A stretch of DNA of 7,572 nucleotides from positions 1 through 7,572 of the forward strand of contig PKSZ01000050.1 of the NCBI GenBank assembly GCA_002869425.1. The letters are read 5' to 3'. A program made the translations under genes and the position numbers. This DNA comes from Marinilabiliales bacterium. GTDB taxonomy: Bacteria > Bacteroidota > Bacteroidia > Bacteroidales > BM523. Below, in pieces: positions 1-7,324 of this stretch (positions are counted from its first letter, which is position 1; each line of letters starts with the position of its first letter). A model generated the notes under the pieces. That model was not told where the DNA came from and searched no databases. It saw only the letters and a list, made by a program, of their open reading frames with translations.

Positions 1-3000
1 AGAAGACATTAACAGAGACAACAACCTGTCTGAATCGGAAAGTTATTTTCAATATAAAATACCTATATATCCAGGGATGGAAGTTGGTGACGGATATATC
101 GTTGACAAGGTTGAAGAGCCGGCAGCTCTGGTAAATGGTGAAACAGCGGCAGTACCATGGTTTCAGTTTAAAATACCGATCCAGAATCCGGATACCACCA
201 TTGGGGCCATTCAGGATTTCAAATCCATTCCATTTATCCGTATGTTGATGAATGGTTGGCAAGAAAATGCATTTCTGCGTTTTGCAACGCTTGATTTGGT
301 GCGTGGTGAATGGAGAAAATACAAATACGCTTTGCGCGAAGCAGGTGAATGGTCTTCAGATGACCAAACTTCTGGATCTTTTGATATCTCAGCAGTGAAT
401 ATTGAAGAAAATGCCAGTAAAACACCGGTAAACTATGTACTTCCTCCTGGCATATCAAGGGTTATTGATCCCAGCAATCCACACATGACAAGGTTAAACG
501 AACAAGCAATTGTTCTAAAAGTTAATAATCTTGTAGATGGCGACGCAAAGGCTGCTTTTAAAAATATTGACCTGGATGTACGTCAGTATAAAAAGATACA
601 AATGGAAGTTCATGCCGAAGCTATTGAAGAAGGAATGCTTGATGATGGTGATGTTAGGGTTTTCATAAGACTTGGATCTGACTACCAACAAAATTATTAT
701 GAATACGAGATACCTCTAACACTAACTGAACCCGGACAATACAGCAACGACATTGAATCCGACAGGGAACTTGTGTGGCCGGAAAACAACCGTTTCGATT
801 TTGAATTTTCTGTCTTCCAAAATATCAAACAGCTTCGAAATGCAGAAGCGCGGAAAGAAAACAGCATTGTAGAGCCTGGTGGATTCATGGAAACATGGGA
901 AGGAGCCAACAGAGTCTCCATCAACGGAAGTCCAAACCTTGCCAATATAAGAACCATTATGATTGGTATACGAAATCCAAAGTCAACCAATAACCCACAA
1001 CTTGACGATGGTCTGGCAAAATCTGTTGAAGTTTGGTTAAACGAACTTAGACTATCCGATTTTGATGAAGAAGGTGGCTGGGCTGCAAATGCAAGAATAG
1101 CAGCAAGACTGGCAGACTTTGGTATGCTTAATATCGCAGGAAGTACAAGCAGAAGAGGATTTGGTAGTATCGAAAAGAAAGTGAATGAACGAAACAAAGA
1201 AGACATTCACCAATACGATATTTCTTCAAACCTTGAACTTGGAAAATTCTTTCCTGAAAAAGCAAAAATCAGCATTCCTATGTATGTAGGATATTCAGAA
1301 AATTTTATCAATCCTGAATATTCCCCGCTCGATCCGGATATCCCTCTGGATGTTGTTTTAGAAGATATTGAAGAAAGAATCAGTGCAGATTCTGCAAGAA
1401 AATACAAGAAAGCAGCACAAGAATATGTAAAAAGGAAAAGTATCAACTTTACAAATGTTAAAATTAACAACACAAGTCAAAAACCCAATCCATTTGCTAT
1501 TGGTAACTTTGCCATAAACGCAGGATATAACTCCCTCGAATCCAACGACATAACAACGGAGGTTAATCAAGAAAGATCATGGAACACAGGATTGATGTAT
1601 AATTTCAACACCAACCCTAAACACATTTCGCCATTCAAAAAAACGAAATCAAAAATTCTACGATCGCCATGGTTACGACTTATAAAAGACTTCAATTTTA
1701 GCTATTTGCCGAATCAGGTATCTGTAAGAACAGATATTAACAGAAGTTATCGGGAAACCAAATTGCGGGATATTGCTGCAGCAGATGTAAATATTGAAAT
1801 GCCTTATACAGTTAAGAAAGATTTTGCATGGAACCGGGTGTACAATGTGAAGTACGACCTTACAAAAGCACTTAAGATTGATTATCAGGCTACAAACCAA
1901 GCTCGTATCGACGAACATTCCGGGCGAGTATACAGAGACGACACCGGGCGATACATTGACTACAACGATGAAGATGAATATTCGTATGATGAATGGCGTG
2001 ATTCTATTGTACAGAGTATGTTCGGACGAAACCATTTTGGAGGTAGAAACACCAACTTCAGACAAACGATCAATGCCAATTATAATATACCCATTAACAA
2101 AATACCTTTGCTTTCATGGATAACTTCAACCGTTAGGTATAGTGGTAATTATGAGTGGATAACCGGGCCAGTTGATCTTGAAATAGGAAATACAATTAAG
2201 AACAACAACACAATACAAGCCAACGGACAGGTAAACTTTCTGAACCTGTATAATAAAGTTCCATACCTGAAAAACATCAACCAAAAATACAGGAGAGGAA
2301 GAGGCTCCAACAAAAAAAGACAAAAACCCAAAACAGAAAAAGTAAGGTGGCCTGAAAAAGGACAACCACGCGATAAAATTGTACTTAAATCAGGTAAGGC
2401 GAAAACCATTAATCACAAACTGGAAACGGAAGATGTTCAGGTAAAAGTGTTTGACAACAAAGGCAGACCAATCAGAGGTACTGTTAAAATTATCAATGAG
2501 AATAAGGCAACCTTTACAACCAATAAGGATTATGACGATGCAACGGTTGAAGTTATTGGAACAAAAGAAATAAAGGAAAGTATATTACAAAAAATTGCAG
2601 AACAATCGCTGCGGGTTATTATGGGTGTGAAGAACATATCCCTAACATACTCTCTAACCAATGGCTCAATGCTTCCGGGTTATGAGCCAAGATCACAATT
2701 TTTTGGTTTGCAGGATTTCAATGGTGGTTTTGCACCTGGATTGCCCTATGTTTTGGGATATGCTGAAGACGATTTTGGCCTTGAAGCCGGAAGAAATGGT
2801 TGGCTCAACAACAATGACTCTTTAAGTCTTTACGAACCATACACATGGAACAACAATAAAAATTTCAATGCACGAAGTTCCATTGAACCTATTCCGGGTA
2901 TGCGTGTTGACCTAACGGCCAGCTGGACCAAATCTGAAAATCTTTCCTATTATATTGAAATGGATGATGATGGTGAATTCTTTACGCAGAGTGCATTGCA

Positions 3001-4039
3001 AACCGGTAATTTCACGATGTCATTCAATACATGGGGTACAGCCTTTAAAGACTTGGGAAAAAATGGTGATTACTCATCCAAAGCATTTACTCAATTTAGC
3101 GAGAACAGGCTTATTGTAGCAAATCGCCTCGCAGACAGACACCTGCAAGACAGCCCCGACTTGTACGGAGCCATCAATCCATCTGAAATAACAGATTCTA
3201 CAGGATTTCCAGAGGGATATGGACCTTCTTCGCAGCAAGTTATGATTCCAGCATTCATTGCTGCCTATACAGACCAATCGGCAGAAGAGATTGATCTTAC
3301 TGCCATGCCCAATATCATTAGTAAAAATAATGGCAAATGGCGATTGAATATGATGCCTAACTGGAGAATTACCTACGACGGATTGAAAAACATTGGCTTT
3401 GTCAAGAAATATTTTAAAACCATTACCATTGGTCATGCATACCGTTCCAGCTATAGCATCGGATCGTACACTACCAACAGTCTGTACCGTGATATGGCTA
3501 TGGCAGACAGCATTAACTTTGCGCTTGACCAGGATCTAAACTTCCTGCCGGAATATGATATCAATAGCATTTCGCTAAATGAGCAATTTAGTCCTTTGAT
3601 TAATATTGATATGACCTGGGTAAACAGTCTTATCTCAAAAGTAGAGATAAAGAAAAGCCGTAACCTGGCAATGAGTTTTTCTAACAACTGGATGACGGAA
3701 ACAACCAGTAATGAATACGTATTTGGAACAGGATACAGGCTTAAAGACGTGAAAATCTACATCAATGAAAAGCAGTACAAAAGCGATGTAAATATCAGGG
3801 CGGATGTATCCATACGAAAAAATCTGACCATCATTAGAAAACTGGAAGAAGAAATTGATGAGCTAACAGCCGGACAAGATGTGATAACAATCAAGGTATC
3901 TGCCGATTATGTTCTCAGTGACAGATTTAATCTGAAAATTTTCTACGACAGGGTAGTAAACAAACCCAAAATATCACTTACATATCCAAGAGCCAATACC
4001 AATTTTGGCGTAAGTGTGAGATTTACCTTAACGCAGTAA
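1..4039 (+). CDS. sprA: SprA, type IX secretion outer-membrane translocon / gliding motility protein (C-terminal part, 5' end outside window)
   Basis: The frame is open from base 2, so the Met at 77 is internal and the start lies upstream; about 1345 residues are present. Family members are usually around 2300-2500 residues, so this is roughly the C-terminal 55%. SprA forms the very large outer-membrane beta-barrel through which T9SS cargo (adhesins, hydrolases, gliding proteins) leaves the cell. I recognise it from the EDINRDN opening (residues 1-7), the PWFQFKIPIQNPD block (from residue 52) followed by IRMLMNGWQENAFLRFATLDLVRGEWRKY-like text, the WLNELRLSDFDEEGGWA region (near nt 1034-1085), and the C-terminus ending in NFGVSVRFTLTQ. 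Alternating polar/aromatic stretches are typical of barrel strands. A basic segment (nt 2291-2377) precedes a small beta-rich insert (about nt 2378-2590), which I believe also occurs in other Bacteroidota SprA proteins. There is no frameshift or internal stop. Identification is firm; exact barrel topology cannot be read from sequence. Confidence 0.95.
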   Translation, partial: EDINRDNNLSESESYFQYKIPIYPGMEVGDGYIVDKVEEPAALVNGETAAVPWFQFKIPIQNPDTTIGAIQDFKSIPFIRMLMNGWQENAFLRFATLDLVRGEWRKYKYALREAGEWSSDDQTSGSFDISAVNIEENASKTPVNYVLPPGISRVIDPSNPHMTRLNEQAIVLKVNNLVDGDAKAAFKNIDLDVRQYKKIQMEVHAEAIEEGMLDDGDVRVFIRLGSDYQQNYYEYEIPLTLTEPGQYSNDIESDRELVWPENNRFDFEFSVFQNIKQLRNAEARKENSIVEPGGFMETWEGANRVSINGSPNLANIRTIMIGIRNPKSTNNPQLDDGLAKSVEVWLNELRLSDFDEEGGWAANARIAARLADFGMLNIAGSTSRRGFGSIEKKVNERNKEDIHQYDISSNLELGKFFPEKAKISIPMYVGYSENFINPEYSPLDPDIPLDVVLEDIEERISADSARKYKKAAQEYVKRKSINFTNVKINNTSQKPNPFAIGNFAINAGYNSLESNDITTEVNQERSWNTGLMYNFNTNPKHISPFKKTKSKILRSPWLRLIKDFNFSYLPNQVSVRTDINRSYRETKLRDIAAADVNIEMPYTVKKDFAWNRVYNVKYDLTKALKIDYQATNQARIDEHSGRVYRDDTGRYIDYNDEDEYSYDEWRDSIVQSMFGRNHFGGRNTNFRQTINANYNIPINKIPLLSWITSTVRYSGNYEWITGPVDLEIGNTIKNNNTIQANGQVNFLNLYNKVPYLKNINQKYRRGRGSNKKRQKPKTEKVRWPEKGQPRDKIVLKSGKAKTINHKLETEDVQVKVFDNKGRPIRGTVKIINENKATFTTNKDYDDATVEVIGTKEIKESILQKIAEQSLRVIMGVKNISLTYSLTNGSMLPGYEPRSQFFGLQDFNGGFAPGLPYVLGYAEDDFGLEAGRNGWLNNNDSLSLYEPYTWNNNKNFNARSSIEPIPGMRVDLTASWTKSENLSYYIEMDDDGEFFTQSALQTGNFTMSFNTWGTAFKDLGKNGDYSSKAFTQFSENRLIVANRLADRHLQDSPDLYGAINPSEITDSTGFPEGYGPSSQQVMIPAFIAAYTDQSAEEIDLTAMPNIISKNNGKWRLNMMPNWRITYDGLKNIGFVKKYFKTITIGHAYRSSYSIGSYTTNSLYRDMAMADSINFALDQDLNFLPEYDINSISLNEQFSPLINIDMTWVNSLISKVEIKKSRNLAMSFSNNWMTETTSNEYVFGTGYRLKDVKIYINEKQYKSDVNIRADVSIRKNLTIIRKLEEEIDELTAGQDVITIKVSADYVLSDRFNLKIFYDRVVNKPKISLTYPRANTNFGVSVRFTLTQ

Positions 4040-4185
4040 CACGCTTACTACCTGTCAAATACAATAAATACCAGTGAAATATAATCTGCTTAGTAACAGC
4101 CATTCTAATCAGTTATTATATTAAAAAAAAAAGTATTTTTGGTCGAAATAGTAGTAAGATTATTAATTTTTAACTGTACAAAATC
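4040..4185 (+). other. Intergenic gap between sprA and gcvH
   Basis: These 146 bases hold no plausible gene. I see no strong hairpin that would end sprA transcription, so read-through into gcvH is possible. The gap contains a ten-A run (4123-4132) and a good match to the Bacteroidota -7 promoter element immediately after it. Confidence 0.7.
4113..4141 (+). promoter_or_regulatory. Putative sigma-ABfr-type promoter of gcvH
   Basis: TATTTTTG at 4134-4141 fits the Bacteroidota -7 consensus TAnnTTTG exactly. A TTA at 4113-4115, 18 bases upstream, is a weak stand-in for the -33 TTG. Transcription would start near 4147-4149 and leave a leader of about 38 bases before the gcvH ATG. The region before the ATG is A/T-rich with no Shine-Dalgarno motif, as is normal in this phylum. 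A match of this length can arise by chance in AT-rich DNA, but its position is right. Confidence 0.5.
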
Positions 4186-4566
4186 ATGAATATTCCTGCA
4201 GACCTTAAGTACACAAAAGATCACGAATGGATTCGTGTTGAAGGCAATCATGCATTTATTGGCATCACGGATTTCGCACAAGGTGAACTTGGAGATATTG
4301 TTTTTATTGAAATTGAAACTGAAGGTGAAGAACTTGCCAAAGAAGAAGTATTTGGAACCATTGAAGCTGTAAAAACAGTTTCAGATATGTACATGCCTGT
4401 TGCAGGTAAAGTTGTTGAAGTTAATGAAGCACTTGCAGATACACCAGAAGCCGTAAACAATGATCCTTATGGTGAAGGCTGGATGATTAAAGTAGAAGTT
4501 GGAAATCCTGCAGAACTTGAAGAACTTATGAATGCTGACCAATACAAGGAAAGCATTGAAGGATAA
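4186..4566 (+). CDS. gcvH: Glycine cleavage system H protein (lipoyl carrier)
   Basis: This is a complete 126-residue protein, the usual family length. H protein carries the lipoyl arm that takes the aminomethyl group from P protein (glycine decarboxylase) to T protein and is then re-oxidised by L protein, in the cytoplasm. The N-terminal LKYTKDHEWI block (residues 7-16), ITDFAQGELGDIVFIE (27-42), and the lipoylation hairpin GTIEAVKTVSDMYMP (57-71) are all typical. Lys63 is the expected lipoyl-lysine. The NNDPYGEGWMIKVE block (91-104) completes the fold. The ATG at 4186 gives the standard start just before the conserved core. The genes for P, T and L proteins are not in the window. It sits behind sprA on the same strand, 146 bases away, and is followed by a strong terminator. 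The tie to sprA is probably positional rather than functional. Confidence 0.97.
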   Translation: MNIPADLKYTKDHEWIRVEGNHAFIGITDFAQGELGDIVFIEIETEGEELAKEEVFGTIEAVKTVSDMYMPVAGKVVEVNEALADTPEAVNNDPYGEGWMIKVEVGNPAELEELMNADQYKESIEG

Positions 4567-4586
4567 ATAAAATTTATAAAAATGTG

Positions 4587-4611
4587 AAAGCCGGTTTATC
4601 CGGCTTTTTTT
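4587..4611. terminator. Rho-independent terminator, probably bidirectional, between gcvH and the convergent phosphatase gene
   Basis: A perfect 8-base-pair stem (AAAGCCGG at 4587-4594 with CCGGCTTT at 4600-4607) encloses a five-base loop. On the plus strand a run of seven T (4605-4611) follows, 20 bases after the gcvH stop. Read on the minus strand, the stem begins just past the phosphatase stop codon (4610-4612) and is followed by T-rich sequence (complement of about 4570-4585). One hairpin can thus end both convergent units. Confidence 0.88.
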
Positions 4612-5863
4612 ATACCTCAAACCCCAGGATACAGATGTCATCAAGCTGTTCATAATCGCCCGATTTATCAGAAATCCATTCATCAATAAAATTTTCAATC
4701 TCTATCTTCTGCTGAGAAATAGGGCAAACAGCCGACTCCAGCAATAGCTGTCTGAATGCTTTGTATTTCAACTTTTTTCCTTTTGGGCCACCAAACTGAT
4801 CGGGCAATCCGTCTGAAAATACATACAAGCGATCTCCCTTATTAACAGCTACTTCTTTATTCTGAAACTTATCCATCTTCTCATATATTGCCACTGGCAT
4901 CTTATCGGCTTTAACTTCAAAAGCTTTGAGTTTTTCATATTCACTTCGGGGAAGTAATTTTTCTACCGTATTCTCAATATAGCAATCTAGTTCATTGCAT
5001 TCACTCACGATATACAAAGGATTATTGGCCCCGGCAAACTCAAGTTTACCAGTTTCAGAATTATAATTAAATACAGCCATATCCATTCCATCTTTTACAT
5101 TATTATCAAAGGACTGGTTTTCTCCCTGTTGATGCAGAGAAACAACTATTTCATTCCTCAGTTTGTTCAGAATTTCTGACGGCTTAGTAGACTTGTTTCC
5201 ATTAACAATTTCGTTTAGTAAAGAGATGCCCAGCATACTCATAAAAGCTCCTGGCACACCATGACCAGTACAATCTGCAGCAACAACAATTATATTGGAT
5301 TCAATCTTTGAATACCAATAAAAATCACCACTTACAATATCTCTCGGACGAAGAATCACCAAACTGCGTTCTTCGATCACTTTATAGCTGTTAATATTTG
5401 GCAAAATCGCTTTCTGTATCCTCTCTGCATATTCAATACTGGCAGTCTGATCACTTAATATTGTTTCAATTTTCTCTTTCTGCACCACTAGCAAATCTCT
5501 TTGTGATGTAATTTCTTCATTCTGCATATGTATTTCATCACGTTGAGCTTCAATTTCTGATTTGTGATTTTCTATCTCTTTCTTTTGCTCTTCTATTATT
5601 TTCAACTGGGCCTTTGTAAACCGGTGCAAATAAAACTGCGATTCCATAATTGCCAGCGCAATACATGCTATCCATATATAAATTGAATACCTGGCAGACC
5701 ATTGATCCAATGCACTTTCATATTCATGCCAGGGCTTATCGTAAGCAAAATATGTAATTACTGTCAAAGCAATAAAAACAGTCATAAAAAACATTTCAAT
5801 AATGAGGAACTGTTTTTTTGTTACCTTGAAAATGCCATATACTTTAACTTTCAAATTTTGCAT
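4610..5863 (-). CDS. Membrane-anchored SpoIIE/PP2C-type serine phosphatase with coiled coil
   Basis: This is a 417-residue protein when started at the ATG at 5863, which lies 13 bases after the upstream lipoprotein stop. An in-frame ATG at 5917 would add 18 residues but overlap that gene by 41 bases. Two hydrophobic segments (about 18-40 and 60-78) are followed by a long heptad-like coiled coil (about 83-140) rich in E, K and Q, then YAERIQKAILPN (145-156), the usual lead-in to the phosphatase domain in Bacteroidota. The PP2C_SpoIIE domain fills about 157-417. Its metal-binding acidic residues are visible: Asp180 in SGDFYW, Asp198 in AADCTGHGVPGAFMSM, Asp351 in FSDG, and the Asp408-Asp409 pair in LDDICILG. 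QFGGPKGKKLKYK (356-368) is also characteristic. The expected activity is Mn/Mg-dependent removal of phosphate from Ser/Thr of a partner, often an anti-sigma-factor antagonist. No sensory domain beyond the membrane segments is apparent, and no STAS or anti-sigma partner is nearby. The physiological target is unknown. Confidence 0.88.
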   Translation of the reverse strand: MQNLKVKVYGIFKVTKKQFLIIEMFFMTVFIALTVITYFAYDKPWHEYESALDQWSARYSIYIWIACIALAIMESQFYLHRFTKAQLKIIEEQKKEIENHKSEIEAQRDEIHMQNEEITSQRDLLVVQKEKIETILSDQTASIEYAERIQKAILPNINSYKVIEERSLVILRPRDIVSGDFYWYSKIESNIIVVAADCTGHGVPGAFMSMLGISLLNEIVNGNKSTKPSEILNKLRNEIVVSLHQQGENQSFDNNVKDGMDMAVFNYNSETGKLEFAGANNPLYIVSECNELDCYIENTVEKLLPRSEYEKLKAFEVKADKMPVAIYEKMDKFQNKEVAVNKGDRLYVFSDGLPDQFGGPKGKKLKYKAFRQLLLESAVCPISQQKIEIENFIDEWISDKSGDYEQLDDICILGFEV

Positions 5864-5876
5864 TGCATAAGATGAT

Positions 5877-6809
5877 TTAGTTTTCAAAAACAGACTTCCA
5901 CTCAATAGGTCCTCCACATTGAATCGCTATAACATATTGATTTTCATTTGAAAAGGAACATTCAAGAATATTAACCAATTCATTTAAATCTAATTCAGTA
6001 TACTCACATTTGCTCTCTATTATTGTAATGGATGTATCAAACACAATGATTACAATTGGAGGACTTTTTACTGCTTTAAAATCACTGTAAAAGTTCAGCC
6101 TTTTACCACCCAGGTCTTCAGACAACTGTGCTAAGAATGACTTAATATCTTTGTTCAACAAAACAGAATCGGAATAAATCGCATGACGAACCGCAAGCTT
6201 AGGAACCACTCCTGTAACATCACCATACCTTATGGGCGTGTTCTTCTTCAAAACAAAACTATTTGCCAATTTTCCATTCTTTATTTGAAAAATTCCATTT
6301 TCAAACACAGCCCTATTCACCGTATAATCTGTCAGTTGGGCTTCAATATCGTCAAGTGAAAGAGCATCTGGCACAATCAAAGTATCTAATACCCACAGCG
6401 TTTTCAAGGAATCTACAAACCCAGAAACACCCGGATTATAATCATACGGGATAGTATCCTTATGAAAAATCGCTTTTAAGTAGCTGCTCTTACCCATTAT
6501 AGGCAAAATATCAGAGTACAAATTGGCATCACCAACACTAATCGTTAATCTTTCTAATAACGGAAAACCATGCAGCTTATTGATGACTTGTGCAGAAAGC
6601 ACATATCCCCATCCATGTGCCAGACCATTATTTGTGATCATCAATTCCGATTCACATAAAGAGTCTTTAACCTTAGATGCCGTAGGTTTAATATAATCAC
6701 TACTGTCGGGAAACGTATCATCAATTGCAACATCCTTTCCAGTAGGCATACAAGAAACAAAAATGAATAAAACAAATATATTACTATTCAATATAAGCTT
6801 CATAATCAT
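5877..6809 (-). CDS. Uncharacterised lipoprotein
   Basis: I do not recognise this 310-residue protein. It opens with a short lipoprotein signal: Lys4, a hydrophobic run (about 11-18), and a lipobox-like FVSC ending at Cys20. A signal peptidase II product anchored to a membrane is therefore expected. The mature N-terminus is acidic and flexible-looking (residues 24-40), so it may be a linker. The remainder looks like a mixed alpha/beta globular domain with no transmembrane segment. Four further cysteines occur at 52, 268, 284 and 298. Residues 75-150 have leucine-spaced stretches, but I cannot make a clear leucine-rich repeat. An alternative ATG at 6803 would remove two residues and suits the signal equally well. 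The start overlaps the end of the HD-domain gene by about 26 bases, and the phosphatase gene follows after 13 bases, so translation of the three is probably coupled. It may act with one of them, but no function can be assigned from sequence. Confidence 0.8.
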   Translation of the reverse strand: MIMKLILNSNIFVLFIFVSCMPTGKDVAIDDTFPDSSDYIKPTASKVKDSLCESELMITNNGLAHGWGYVLSAQVINKLHGFPLLERLTISVGDANLYSDILPIMGKSSYLKAIFHKDTIPYDYNPGVSGFVDSLKTLWVLDTLIVPDALSLDDIEAQLTDYTVNRAVFENGIFQIKNGKLANSFVLKKNTPIRYGDVTGVVPKLAVRHAIYSDSVLLNKDIKSFLAQLSEDLGGKRLNFYSDFKAVKSPPIVIIVFDTSITIIESKCEYTELDLNELVNILECSFSNENQYVIAIQCGGPIEWKSVFEN

Positions 6810-7320
6810 TAATTTTACTCAGTAATCGTTTTGCAATATTCGCATTGAAGCCAGATAATTTCTCATATATAAGAGCTGCTTCGTCTCTATACTTCATTTT
6901 CTTTTCCAACGTCCAAAATTCAGGTGGCTTTCGAAGATTAGATATTCTATCTGCCATTTTCACAATTGCAACCTCCCTTCCTTCTGCATAAATTCTATGA
7001 AGCGAATCATTCATTCTTTCCTCATGAGGTAGTTTCTCATTTTTTGTTAATGCCAACACACCTTTGGCGACATTATCTCCAAAACGCACAACTAACTCGC
7101 TATATTCTGTATTTGTATCTTCCAGAATATCATGTAGTATTGCACACATAACAGCTTTCTGCTTATCAAATTTGCCATCGGAAATCATCAATACCTCAGA
7201 AGTAACCAACATTATGTGCTGCAAATAGGGCTCATCCGAGCCAGGCACTTTTTGACTTTTATGCTTTAGGGAGGCAAATTCTATTGCCTTTTGAATATTG
7301 TCTGGATTGCTAATTGTCAT
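6784..7320 (-). CDS. Stand-alone HD-domain phosphohydrolase of the RelA/SpoT type, probable (p)ppGpp hydrolase
   Basis: This is a 178-residue protein that is essentially only an HD domain. The family pattern is visible: His20 in the first helix with Gln23 (SLKHKSQ), His35 after EPYLQ, the His63-Asp64 pair followed by Glu67-Asp68 in AILHDILEDT, LTK at 91-93, and Asp124/Asn128 in VKMADRISNLR. These match the metal- and substrate-binding residues of SpoT/MESH1-like hydrolases. No synthetase, TGS or ACT domain is present, so the likely activity is cytoplasmic removal of pyrophosphate from (p)ppGpp. A related nucleotide as substrate (for example NADPH, as reported for MESH1) is also possible. The ATG at 7320 is preferred; an in-frame TTG one codon earlier (7321-7323) is less likely. 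The gene starts 4 bases after the ruvB stop and its end overlaps the lipoprotein gene, which indicates an operon. Domain assignment is firm; substrate is inferred. Confidence 0.85.
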   Translation of the reverse strand: MTISNPDNIQKAIEFASLKHKSQKVPGSDEPYLQHIMLVTSEVLMISDGKFDKQKAVMCAILHDILEDTNTEYSELVVRFGDNVAKGVLALTKNEKLPHEERMNDSLHRIYAEGREVAIVKMADRISNLRKPPEFWTLEKKMKYRDEAALIYEKLSGFNANIAKRLLSKINDYEAYIE

Positions 7321-7324
7321 CAAA

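Noticed and set aside
697..1206. Open frame of 169 codons on the minus strand opposite sprA
   Set aside because: It lies wholly inside the well-identified sprA frame, has low-complexity Ser/Leu/Phe composition typical of an antisense shadow, and resembles no family.
4070..4105. Weak CTG...CAG inverted repeat after sprA as a possible terminator
   Set aside because: Pairing is short and broken, and no T tract follows.
4381..4698. Minus-strand frame of 105 codons across gcvH, the terminator and the end of the phosphatase gene
   Set aside because: It would read through the hairpin and overlap two confident genes in other frames; no protein-like features.
5864..5917. Longer N-terminus for the phosphatase starting at the ATG at 5917
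   Set aside because: It overlaps the lipoprotein gene by 41 bases and adds 18 residues with no family support; the ATG at 5863 follows the upstream stop by 13 bases. It cannot be fully excluded.
6254..6261. CAAAACTA, a minus-strand TAnnTTTG match that could be an internal promoter for the phosphatase
   Set aside because: It is about 390 bases from the start, inside the lipoprotein gene, and no TTG lies at the right spacing; a chance match is expected in AT-rich DNA.
6773..6780. CAAATATA, another minus-strand TAnnTTTG match
   Set aside because: It lies just inside the lipoprotein coding start, so it could not drive that gene, and no supporting -33 element was seen.
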